In this document: positions 23,958 through 32,111 of the stretch, one piece after another | Layout: each line of letters starts with the position of its first letter | Numbering within the stretch: position 1 is the stretch's first letter | Source of the DNA: Lachnospiraceae bacterium | GTDB taxonomy: Bacteria > Bacillota > Clostridia > Lachnospirales > Lachnospiraceae | DNA length: 45,151 bases | Reading direction: 5' to 3' | NCBI GenBank assembly: GCA_017624835.1 | Contig: JAGAMG010000046.1 | Span: 1 to 45,151, forward strand | The notes under the pieces: model-generated | Told to the model about the DNA's origin: nothing | What the model saw: only the letters and a program-made list of their open reading frames with translations | The model's database searches: none | Made by a program: the position numbers and the translations under genes

Positions 23958-24485
23958 ATGTTGCATGAGGAAAAACTGTCTAGTGAAAAGCATTTTCAAA
24001 GTGTTGGAGACTTTTGCTGTGGAGCAGATAGTCCCTTAGATACCTTTCTAAGCTGTCAGGCGTTTAAGTATGATGAGCAGAGATATGGTATTACATATAT
24101 TTTAACTGCATCGGAGGAAGAAGACGAAATCTTAGGATTTTATACCTTAAAGACAAGTGGTATTCAAGTAGAGGAAGATGGAGAATACAATTCTATTCCG
24201 GTAATTGAAATTGCACGAATAGCAATGAATCATTCAATGCAGGGACAAGGCATTGGAAAGTATGTATTTTATACATACATATTACCGAAAATAGAGAAAG
24301 TTGCAGATATAGTAGCAGTAAAAGGTATTATAGCTTTCGTAGAACCTGATGATGAACAAGCAATAGGATTTTATACCAGTGTAGGATTTCAGAAAGCAAC
24401 AGAAGATGTACAAAAGGAAATAGAAGATTCTTTTAATGAAAAGTGTGATTTATACATGGTTTCCTTTGATAACGTAGAAGTTTAA
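23958..24485 (+). CDS. GNAT acetyltransferase, toxin-like (TacT/AtaT style)
   Basis: This 175-residue protein has the GNAT acetyl-CoA motif A (RIAMNHSMQGQGIGKYVF) and a late FYTSVGFQKA motif B. The N-terminal stretch (FCCGADSPLDTFLSCQAFKYD) matches the F-x-C-G-x-x-x-L-D-x-F-L pattern seen in tRNA-acetylating TacT/AtaT toxins. Those block translation by acetylating charged tRNA. Pairing with a small upstream gene and an operator-like promoter fits a toxin-antitoxin unit that would stabilise the element. A plain metabolic acetyltransferase is the alternative. Confidence 0.75.
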   Translation: MLHEEKLSSEKHFQSVGDFCCGADSPLDTFLSCQAFKYDEQRYGITYILTASEEEDEILGFYTLKTSGIQVEEDGEYNSIPVIEIARIAMNHSMQGQGIGKYVFYTYILPKIEKVADIVAVKGIIAFVEPDDEQAIGFYTSVGFQKATEDVQKEIEDSFNEKCDLYMVSFDNVEV

Positions 24486-24542
24486 ATGTAAGATTTAGCA
24501 TATTGTGCAGAGTGCAAAATATCAAAACTAATTAGAGAAGTG

Positions 24543-24577
24543 TAAGACCTTTGACAAAATTCAAGGGTCTTATTTTT
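24543..24577 (+). terminator. Terminator of the GNAT operon
   Basis: TAAGACC(t)TTGA pairs with TCAA(g)GGTCTTA (24543-24572), followed by TTTTT. The following 60 bp are very AT-rich leader. Confidence 0.8.
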
Positions 24578-24668
24578 ATGCACGAAAGTAAGAAAAATTA
24601 AAAATTTTCAATTTTTAAAATTTTGGATGGCAAACATCCGACATCTCAAACAAGGAGGCATAAAAGCA

Positions 24669-27600
24669 ATGCAAACACAACCAAAGCAATGGCTACTGTT
24701 ACTAGCAAAAGTAAGTTTAATCACGCTACTAGCAGTATTCATCCTATTATCAATTCCAACAACCCTAACAGTTCATGCAGAAGTATCCATGACAGAAAAT
24801 GAACCCATAGGAACATACGCAAATGATTTAGGTACCGGTATCGACTGGCAACACACCGGCTGGCTCTTTTATTTAGTGGAGCCAAATGGTGTAGAAGCAT
24901 CAGATGTCAAAGCTGTATTGTCAAGTTCGTTACCCATTGTAACAGACAAAGAAGTACCTATAAATAATATGGCACTTATCACAATCAGTGGCTCCAAATT
25001 TTCAAACTATGCAGATATTAAAACAAATGCAACATGGGGTGCTCCATTCCAAAATGGAGTTTACAGAGGAGAGGAAGTCAATGCATGGCTTGATTCTGAC
25101 TCAGATGGGGATGGACACTTAAATGCATCTGAAGTAGTAGCAGAATGGTTCGGTAAAGCAGCAGCTCTCCAATGGGAAGCCAAAGAAGTCTATTTAGTAT
25201 ACGAACCATTCTACTGGGGACGACTTATCAAAGATGGATTAACCACAGGCTATTGGTGGTGTGGAACCACACCCAGATGGGGAATTGTACAACATAATTT
25301 AGGAATCAATGAAGATGATGCAGGTGACCCCTTAACCAAGAGTTACACCAATAACGTATTTCCGAACTGTGTAGTAACAGAGGATTTTGAGGAAATTAGG
25401 GGGATGAAGTTAAACGTAGCAGCAGGAAAAGGTGGACAGCTAAAGAACACAGATATGTATACCTCCCCAACAGGAAGACAAGTCACAGGATATGGAATAG
25501 GCGTAGCATGGAACGATGCAGCAGCCACCTCCACTTACGATGAGCCCCTAGGTTCAACACCCGGACCCGCTCCCAATGACAAAGATAAAATCAAGGAAGG
25601 CGAACCCACAGCGAATATCGTAAAATTTTATGAAAACACCATGATAAAAGGGGAGGAAAAGAAAATCACTCGTGCATCCTTCACTCGCACTCCAACCCCT
25701 AAAATAATAGCAATAGAAAATGAAATTCCCACAGGATACAAATTAAAAGGTTGGTATACCTCTTCAACATTCAAAAGTGCTTCAGGCAGTTCTCCTATCT
25801 ATGATGAATACAAATCCAGCATGGATAACATTCAAACAGGCAGCAGTGCAAAAACAATAACTCTTGGTGCCGAAGAAACCACTTTATATGTTCTATTAGT
25901 AAAGAGTAAGATAGAGGAGGTAGCGGTAGAAGCAGACAGAATCTTATATGAATCCGAATTAAGCAAAGGAATCAATGTAGGAACCAAGATTGAATCTCAG
26001 GATGTCACTTATAGTTTACACGCACTCCAATGTAAAGGTCACTGTCCCGGTTACTGTCCAGGTCATGACGATGAATACTGTGAGGGAGCATGTAAGGATG
26101 ATGGAAAAACATGTAGTGGACACCCAGTATCCTGTCCAGACGATGGAAAATGTGCAACCCATGAGGAAGGTAGTTGTGATTGTGAATCAAAATCCTACTG
26201 TACCATGACCTTAGTAGACAAAGCCTTAGATTTCAAGCGAGCAAACAGCAACAGAAAGCATCCATTAATAGCGATTACATCTCAATTTACAGATTGGGTA
26301 AAGCCAGCAATAGCAACACGTTCTGGTGTAGCAGCATATCCTATAGTTAAAAATTATAATTATGCTTATGTACTCCATAGAGGCACAGAGGATAAAGCTA
26401 CCTTATGTGACTACAAGCCAGAAGCAGGAAACTCCTTAGCAGCTGATTTATTCAAGTATCCTAAGCCAAAATATGTATCTAACAAAGGTAGAACAGAGAA
26501 CGGACAATACAGTGGTAAAATCCCCATAACATTATTAGAAAAGGGAGCGGATAAAGAAACCAGTGCAAAATCAGCCACTTGTACAGCTACAGACACAGCA
26601 AGTGCAAGTGTTAATCCAGCAGTAGAGGAATCGGTAATAGTAAAGGTTTATAGGGGAGACACCACAGAACCCGATACTTCCATAAGTAAAGATAAAATGC
26701 TTTATTATAAATGGAAAATGAACAACACAGCAGGACACCAAGTTAAATCCGGTGCAAATATAACATTCTATCCATACATCAGAATGACCATACAAAACAT
26801 CGATGGCGAAGGAAACCCCTTAGATAAACAAAATGTAAACGTATTAAGTGAATATGAGAGGGAGATAATTCCCAATGATTATGCGGAGATAGATTGGTCA
26901 TACCAACCACTGAATTTACACATACAGAGTCAGCAATGGGCGCTAGACAGAAATCTTACCAATGGTGATAAAGGTTGGAATTTACCAAACCAAGTATTAA
27001 AAGGTGGAGCCACATACAGTTTAACCACAGACCCCCAAACAGTTTCACTAAACACCTATCAAACCATATCCATAGGTTCAGCGAGGGAAATCAGTGTTAT
27101 TAAAGGGTCTTGCGAATTAACAGAATCTTCAGCAATCGAAGCACACACTGATTTTGTTGATGAAGCTATCAAAAAATACGAAGAAGCTGAGGTTATTCAA
27201 TATGTTAACACTGACCCATCAGCAGAAACAGCATGGTCTGATGGTGGAATACAGGTGTATGCAGGAGCAGACATATCAGACCTTGATAATGGTTCAGATG
27301 AAGCATCCACAGACCCTAAGTATTATCTCCGTACAGATGTTGATAACGTAAAGAATATAACGAGAGCGGATTTAGATGTTACCCAAGGCACCACAGACAC
27401 CAATTTTTATCGTTTTTACAGTGATATCAATGGAAAGATTTACATGGTATCATCAAAAAGTGCAGATGGAGTTACCTCAGGCGCAGGAACGAAAATATTA
27501 GACAAAAATCAAGATGAGAGTGCATTATCTGGAATGGCATTAAGGCTCAATCAAAGAACAGGAGCGGTAACCAAATTATTAGCTGCTATTGAGAGGAACA

Positions 27601-27947
27601 CGGGGAATGATACCACAGCAGAGTGGGCGGATGCGGAGACAGATGGAAAATGGTACAACGAAGCCTATGATGGAATCGTAGTCATGGTACAGGAAACGAA
27701 AATCACGATAGGGTTTAAAGTACCAAGTAAGCGAGTAACCATCCTAGATCCCAAGTTAGTACCCTATATCCAATCAAAGGAGAACCAAGCGAATGCAGCA
27801 TTCCTAACTCAGTATAAAACCACCTTAACCGAAGATATTCCAATCACATATTTTAAAGGCGAACCTATTTTTATGAAGGAAGCGGATTTATTATATAACA
27901 GTAACAAATTTTACATTCCGAACATGACAGTTCAGAACAGCAAATAG
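24669..27947 (+). CDS. Large secreted surface protein (1092 aa) with Cys-rich module
   Basis: The signal peptide has a long hydrophobic core and ends TVHAE. The start at 24669 follows AAGGAGG; the upstream frame from 24627 has no site. Mature features in order: an aromatic N-terminal domain with an EF-hand-like DSDSDGDGHLNASE (about residue 140); a segment like Listeria-Bacteroides repeats (GYKLKGWYTSSTF, about 360); a Cys-rich module with 11 Cys (codons 26031-26201, residues about 455-511); a Thr-rich beta region; and a C-terminal repeat domain (FYRFYSD ... KLLAAIERNTGNDTT ... WYNEAYDG ... ILDPKLVPYI). There is no LPxTG or C-terminal membrane helix, so anchoring is unclear. An adhesin or host- or cell-contact role is plausible but not shown. 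Confidence 0.75.
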   Translation: MQTQPKQWLLLLAKVSLITLLAVFILLSIPTTLTVHAEVSMTENEPIGTYANDLGTGIDWQHTGWLFYLVEPNGVEASDVKAVLSSSLPIVTDKEVPINNMALITISGSKFSNYADIKTNATWGAPFQNGVYRGEEVNAWLDSDSDGDGHLNASEVVAEWFGKAAALQWEAKEVYLVYEPFYWGRLIKDGLTTGYWWCGTTPRWGIVQHNLGINEDDAGDPLTKSYTNNVFPNCVVTEDFEEIRGMKLNVAAGKGGQLKNTDMYTSPTGRQVTGYGIGVAWNDAAATSTYDEPLGSTPGPAPNDKDKIKEGEPTANIVKFYENTMIKGEEKKITRASFTRTPTPKIIAIENEIPTGYKLKGWYTSSTFKSASGSSPIYDEYKSSMDNIQTGSSAKTITLGAEETTLYVLLVKSKIEEVAVEADRILYESELSKGINVGTKIESQDVTYSLHALQCKGHCPGYCPGHDDEYCEGACKDDGKTCSGHPVSCPDDGKCATHEEGSCDCESKSYCTMTLVDKALDFKRANSNRKHPLIAITSQFTDWVKPAIATRSGVAAYPIVKNYNYAYVLHRGTEDKATLCDYKPEAGNSLAADLFKYPKPKYVSNKGRTENGQYSGKIPITLLEKGADKETSAKSATCTATDTASASVNPAVEESVIVKVYRGDTTEPDTSISKDKMLYYKWKMNNTAGHQVKSGANITFYPYIRMTIQNIDGEGNPLDKQNVNVLSEYEREIIPNDYAEIDWSYQPLNLHIQSQQWALDRNLTNGDKGWNLPNQVLKGGATYSLTTDPQTVSLNTYQTISIGSAREISVIKGSCELTESSAIEAHTDFVDEAIKKYEEAEVIQYVNTDPSAETAWSDGGIQVYAGADISDLDNGSDEASTDPKYYLRTDVDNVKNITRADLDVTQGTTDTNFYRFYSDINGKIYMVSSKSADGVTSGAGTKILDKNQDESALSGMALRLNQRTGAVTKLLAAIERNTGNDTTAEWADAETDGKWYNEAYDGIVVMVQETKITIGFKVPSKRVTILDPKLVPYIQSKENQANAAFLTQYKTTLTEDIPITYFKGEPIFMKEADLLYNSNKFYIPNMTVQNSK

Positions 27948-27956
27948 TATCTAGCT

Positions 27957-28450
27957 GCAGGAGGAAATGGAGGAGAGGGAGGAAAGATGGTCTAAACTAC
28001 AATCAATCAGAGGGTGACCTTGATGTAAAGATAGTTGGGGAGCAAAAGAAGTTTTACACATTCTATTCAGATACATCAGGTAACATCAAGATGCAAGAAG
28101 TAGATGCCAATGGTAAACCAAAACCTACAGGTGTAGCAGCACAGCTACTATCCAAAGCAAACAATGACACCACTTCCATAGCTAACCCCATAGCACAGCA
28201 AATCAACCTCCGTACCCAAGCAGTAGACAAGTTAGTAAAAGCAATAGAGCGAAACACAGGTAATGACCCCACAGCACACTAGGCATCAGATGGTAAATGG
28301 TACAACGAAGCATTCAATAGTATCACCATTCAAGTTACCAACACCCACCTTGAAGTAGGCTTCGTAAATCCTCAGACACGTGGTACAATCTTAGACCCAA
28401 AGTTAATACCAAAAACAAGCTTCAAATCCGACCTCTTCACTTCAGTTTAA
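27957..28450 (+). pseudogene. Degenerate second copy of the surface-protein C-terminal domain
   Basis: Translation in one frame gives FYTFYSDTSGNIK, then VDKLVKAIERNTGNDPTAH, an in-frame TAG at 28280-28282, then DGKWYNEAF and GTILDPKLIP. This parallels the end of the 1092-residue protein block by block. A Gly-rich start (GGNGGEGGK at 27960-27986) is one base out of frame. The stretch is therefore a remnant of a related gene with at least one frameshift and one stop, probably left by recombination between repeats. Confidence 0.8.
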
Positions 28451-28545
28451 TCGTCGAAAACATATTATTAAAAAATCAAGAGAGGGTGTTCATCCTCAGC
28501 AATTCCCAAAAGAAAAATAAAATTTAAAATCGAATATATGTTTGT

Positions 28546-28634
28546 TGTGCAAAATGCACATAAGAAAAATGTCATCCTAAAGCAACACGTCAAAATCACT
28601 TTTTTTACACGTCATATCAACATTCTAAACGTCT
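28546..28634. other. Possible replication origin or operator region upstream of rep
   Basis: The 330-bp gene-free stretch 28451-28780 holds a TGTGCA/TGCACA hairpin (28546-28560). ACGTC boxes follow at about 28587, 28609 and 28629, spaced 22 and 20 bp (two helical turns), two of them as ACACGTCA. The location directly before the Rep gene suggests an origin or rep operator. The sequence itself does not prove nicking. Confidence 0.4.
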
Positions 28635-28780
28635 TAATACCTTTCAAATTTATAATCATTCAACAAAACATAATGTAACATAATTGCGAATAAAGTTTAG
28701 TAACTATTACATATTGTCAGCATCTTAATCTATATGATATCCTCGATATACAAATAAAAAAGAAAGGAGGATACCAAGCG

Positions 28781-29752
28781 ATGGGAGAGCACATCATCCC
28801 ACAGGGATATAAGCTGGTAATCGGTCGCAGGCGAACCAGAGTAGTAACCTACGAAAACCTGAGGATTCAAACTACACATCCAATCAAAGAGGATAAACCC
28901 AAGAAGATAAAACCAAGTATACCAAGTGATTATGCCGCTTATAATTATTACAATCGTATCAAGCAGCGCAGAGATACCATAAGAGAATTAGCATACAATA
29001 ATTTTGAACATGTTTATTCTATTTTAATCACATTAACATTCGATACCACGTCTCAGAAAGACTTCACAATCATAGATAACGCCCATGCGGCATTCAAGAC
29101 CTTCATTCAAAGGGTCAACCACCACTACACAAATTTCAGATACCTTGCCACCTTCAACAGGCAGCGCAATGGAAACTGGCATTATCATGTACTTTGCAAT
29201 TTTCCACAGTCCACTAAAAATAAAACCATAAAAGAATTATGGGGGAACGGAATTACTTATATCACATACTTGGAAACCCAATCAGAGTTTGATACAGGGG
29301 TGCGGTATCTAATCAGCAACATGGCAGAAGCTGCAAATGATACCAAAGGTAAGCACGGTTACTTAGCGTCCAAGAATCTTGAGCGCAACATAGTCTTGAC
29401 TTCCTACAAAGCTTCGGATATCAATGAGTTTGATGAAGCGTTTGTAAGGATTATGGAGAATAATCGAAAAATTTTATACAGCACCCATAACCATCTAGGA
29501 GTCCAAGGTGAAACTGTGAATGAGGAAACAGGAGAGGTTGCAAACTTTACGATTCCTGACCAGGAGCTTAACCCAGCACTAGAGCAGGCAGGTTATAAAT
29601 CATGGGATAGCACCTTTACCTACCTCTCATCAGCAGCTAGGTTTGAAGAAAAGTTTACCGACATTCTTCCTGCAACCCCCAGACCCAAGAAATTTAAGCG
29701 AGCAGGAAGAAAAAAAGAGAAAGACAACCCCACCCCTCCTGTTCCAGAATAA
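28781..29752 (+). CDS. HUH-type replication initiator (rolling-circle Rep, G2P-like)
   Basis: This 323-residue protein has Rep motif 1 (YSILITLTFD), motif 2 NWHYHVLCNFP with the metal-binding H-Y-H at residues 134-136, and downstream tyrosines in GVRYLISNM and HGYLASKNL, candidates for the nicking Tyr. Such enzymes nick one strand, stay covalently bound and start rolling-circle replication; some act as relaxases. The C-terminus is Lys/Pro-rich. GGAGG precedes the ATG by ten bases. No helicase or separate relaxase is seen in the element, so this is its only candidate for autonomous DNA processing. Confidence 0.85.
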   Translation: MGEHIIPQGYKLVIGRRRTRVVTYENLRIQTTHPIKEDKPKKIKPSIPSDYAAYNYYNRIKQRRDTIRELAYNNFEHVYSILITLTFDTTSQKDFTIIDNAHAAFKTFIQRVNHHYTNFRYLATFNRQRNGNWHYHVLCNFPQSTKNKTIKELWGNGITYITYLETQSEFDTGVRYLISNMAEAANDTKGKHGYLASKNLERNIVLTSYKASDINEFDEAFVRIMENNRKILYSTHNHLGVQGETVNEETGEVANFTIPDQELNPALEQAGYKSWDSTFTYLSSAARFEEKFTDILPATPRPKKFKRAGRKKEKDNPTPPVPE

Positions 29753-29819
29753 ACAAAACTCAAAGGAGTAAAAAGCGGTTGTGAAATATTTTACAAGTAA
29801 GAAGAAAGGAAACAGTACA

Positions 29820-30347
29820 ATGGCAGAATTTAACTTATTGAATACCATTACACAACGTAATAAGATTTATTTTTACAATTTAAACAGTGTAACTGCTAAG
29901 AAATACATCACTGACAAGATGAAGTATGGCAGCTACAAAATCAATGTGGAAGTAGAAAACCATGAAGTAGACGATGAGGGAGTTAGGATGCGTTACATTC
30001 TTGTCACAGACCATGATGAAAATGTGAAATTCATGACGGATGTGAAGATAGGACTGGTATCATGGGATGGTTTATGCTGGGATAATAATGAAATACATTA
30101 TGTTGATTATAATGATTATGTTGAGAAAATTGAGAAGAACGAATCAATGTTATGGCAGACAAATTATTTTGTTTATGACGGCAAATTGCTCTTATTATCG
30201 GGTCATAGTAACGCATGTATTTGCTGTAATCTTTGCACCTTACGCAAGAATCTGTTGGAAATACTGCCTCAATATTATAGGGATACGCTGAGGTTATCCA
30301 AAGAGGATGTGGAACACATAATTAAATGGAATAAAGACTTCTTTTAG
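29820..30347 (+). CDS. Unknown protein with Cys cluster (175 aa)
   Basis: The family is not recognised. It is an acidic, aromatic-rich soluble protein (YFYNLNSVTAKKYI, VSWDGLCWDNNEIHYVDYND) with a compact cluster HSNACICCNLC near residue 140 that could bind metal. The ATG at 29820 has AGGAAA ten bases upstream. A GTG at 29781 in the same frame is also possible, with AAAGGAG twelve bases before it. It lies 68 bp after rep and may be co-transcribed. Confidence 0.65.
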   Translation: MAEFNLLNTITQRNKIYFYNLNSVTAKKYITDKMKYGSYKINVEVENHEVDDEGVRMRYILVTDHDENVKFMTDVKIGLVSWDGLCWDNNEIHYVDYNDYVEKIEKNESMLWQTNYFVYDGKLLLLSGHSNACICCNLCTLRKNLLEILPQYYRDTLRLSKEDVEHIIKWNKDFF

Positions 30348-30365
30348 CAAAACCTAACCACCTCT

Positions 30366-30398
30366 AGAGCTTACCCCTAAAAACGGTAGGCTCTTTTC
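30366..30398 (+). terminator. Terminator after the Cys-cluster gene
   Basis: AGAGC(t)TACC pairs with GGTA(g)GCTCT (30366-30375, 30385-30394), followed by TTTTCCTTTT. Confidence 0.8.
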
Positions 30399-30491
30399 CT
30401 TTTCCACAACAATTAGAGTTCATAAAGCCTAACCATCCCCCATGCATAAGGTTGAAATAAAATCAAAAAATTTGAAAAAAGGAGAAAAGAA

Positions 30492-30734
30492 ATGATGGCA
30501 CGAAACATTTTTGAACCGGTATTTGACACTCATGGTAATTATGGTTTACAGAGTAAGCAATGCAAAAAAGGTTTACAGAACGGAAACAAACCAGAGCACA
30601 AGGTAATTATGATGGTATGGCGCTCTCCTTACGCAAGTACAGAGAGAAACGAATGGCTGGAACGCCGTCTTCGCAAAGCATACACTCAGTATTATCTAAA
30701 GGTGCTGGTTGATAACATGGGATTATTCTGGTAA
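30492..30734 (+). CDS. Small basic protein (80 aa), unknown
   Basis: The protein begins MMARNIFEPVFDTHGNYGLQ and is Lys/Arg-rich, with a C-terminal helix (RNEWLERRLRKAYTQYYLKVL). GGAG lies seven bases before the first ATG. A following gene starts 17 bp after the stop, so they form a pair. Function unknown. Confidence 0.6.
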   Translation: MMARNIFEPVFDTHGNYGLQSKQCKKGLQNGNKPEHKVIMMVWRSPYASTERNEWLERRLRKAYTQYYLKVLVDNMGLFW

Positions 30735-30750
30735 GGAGGTGATGTAGTTT

Positions 30751-30939
30751 ATGTTACTAAATGAGATGGTAGTATATCAATCCAACTCCATATATCGAGT
30801 CTTTACAGAATATGGGGAGCTAAAAGCAGAAATTTATCTGCCTGACAATGGTCAACTGATACATGATTATAAATGTATGGATGTCATAACCAAAGCCATA
30901 GCATTACGCTGGGGTATTATAGAACCCAAGAAGAAATAA
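30751..30939 (+). CDS. Small protein (62 aa), unknown
   Basis: The protein begins MLLNEMVVYQSNSIYRVFTEYG and is a short, mostly beta-type protein with a basic end (GIIEPKKK). GGAGGTG nine bases before the ATG supports it. It follows the 80-residue gene closely and precedes a strong terminator. Confidence 0.6.
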   Translation: MLLNEMVVYQSNSIYRVFTEYGELKAEIYLPDNGQLIHDYKCMDVITKAIALRWGIIEPKKK

Positions 30940-30991
30940 TAATTATACAATACGATGTAAACATCAACAATATAAGGTTTATCACGCAGCT

Positions 30992-31039
30992 AACAAGCCA
31001 CACGGAAGCAACTACTTCAAAGTGTGGCTTGTTCTTTTT
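30992..31039 (+). terminator. Terminator ending the rep-distal gene group
   Basis: A perfect ACAAGCCACAC / GTGTGGCTTGT stem (30992-31002, 31021-31031) is followed by TCTTTTTT. It separates the rep group from the integrase group. Confidence 0.85.
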
Positions 31040-31595
31040 TGCACCAACATTCCTTTTCCTACATCCAATAGACTAGTGAGTAAAAATTATCATCCAATCC
31101 CCCACATCCTCCCTTGCCACATCCACCATCACTATTCATTTTCAAATAGCAGTAAGTATCCAAAATTGAAAAGAAAGAAGTAAAACGGAAGAGAAAAAAT
31201 TTCAAAGAGCGAATTAGTAAAAGTTGATATCAATATACAATCGATGCGAAATAATAATATTTTCCATAAAAGTTATGATAAAAATAATAATCTCCGGAAG
31301 AAAAAATTATTATTGAATATTTTTTAGCAAAATAAGGTGTTTGGAGAGTAAAAAGCGGTGTTTATCAGAAAAAATAAAAATAGGGTGGAAGAGGGGAAGC
31401 AACAAAGCAATACCAACCAATTCTCAAATCCATCCCATCCTCCAAAACAGAAAAATGACACCAATAATATGCATCCCCCACTCAACCATAATAATTTTTC
31501 AACAAATCAAGTTTATTCTATGACTAATACAACTTATAAAATAAAGAACATAATTTATCAATAAACAGAGCGTAAGACGTGTCAAAAACAGCATC
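31040..31595. other. Long AT-rich gene-poor stretch before the integrase genes
   Basis: About 550 bp with no convincing gene. It contains an AATAATAAT/ATTATTATT hairpin (31283-31314) and a 14-base repeat, GAGTAAAAAGCGGT (31346-31359), also present at 29766-29779. An inverted copy of the ACACGTC motif is at 31576-31588. A 68-codon GTG frame at 31358 is low-complexity (Asn/Lys/Pro) and unconvincing. It may hold integrase control signals or the circle's origin. Confidence 0.5.
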
Positions 31596-32111
31596 ATGAC
31601 GTATCAAACCAACAGGTATCCTCAAAAACTTCCTCATAAAATAAAAAAGTACCTCTACATCCTGCTACAAAACCAGCAGATACGTTCCTTTAAAAAGCAG
31701 TACAACATGTACGCAAGACGTAAAAATATGAAGTGCTATCTTAATGAAAGCGAGGTAGCACATATGCTTCAAAACACTTCTACTTCTGAATATAGTTTAT
31801 CAGAAGCACATAGCAATATAAGTGAGGAAGTTTATCCTGAGGAATTAATCATGGATTCACAGTCACTTATTTGCAAAACGTATATCAACGGAGTCCAAGT
31901 CACATTAGAGTTTCCTGAGCAATCAGACCCAAAAGCGGAGCAGGAGTTTATGAGCAGGCTCAAAGAAATTTACCTAAGAAAAATCGAAATCGGGTCTAGG
32001 CAGGATAAAGATTCAGCGTTAGAATCCAATTCCAATATCGATTCCGATATGAAAATTCACAAGTCGGTTTATGGTGGTAGCAATACAAAGGAGGATAAAA
32101 ACCATGAGTAA
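31596..32111 (+). CDS. Integrase-associated small protein (up to 171 aa)
   Basis: Its end overlaps the integrase start by 8 bp (ATGAGTAA), so the two are translationally coupled. The N-terminal 45 residues are very basic. The middle is Ser/Glu-rich. The C-terminal part has TYINGVQVTLEFPEQSDPKA followed by an amphipathic helix (EQEFMSRLKEIYLRKI). That layout recalls small proteins encoded just upstream of serine recombinases in Tn916/Tn5397-like and other Clostridia elements. No strong ribosome binding site is seen at 31596; later ATGs (31707, 31728) are possible starts. A directionality or accessory role is inferred from position. Confidence 0.6.
   Translation: MTYQTNRYPQKLPHKIKKYLYILLQNQQIRSFKKQYNMYARRKNMKCYLNESEVAHMLQNTSTSEYSLSEAHSNISEEVYPEELIMDSQSLICKTYINGVQVTLEFPEQSDPKAEQEFMSRLKEIYLRKIEIGSRQDKDSALESNSNIDSDMKIHKSVYGGSNTKEDKNHE

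Noticed and set aside
24669-27947. LPxTG or C-terminal membrane anchor in the large secreted protein
   Set aside because: The C-terminus (YIPNMTVQNSK) has neither a sortase motif nor a hydrophobic helix.
31358-31564. GTG-started 68-codon frame
   Set aside because: The product is low-complexity Asn/Lys/Pro with no folded pattern and lies in AT-rich DNA; the GGAGAG before it is part of a repeated 14-mer, so the frame is probably chance.
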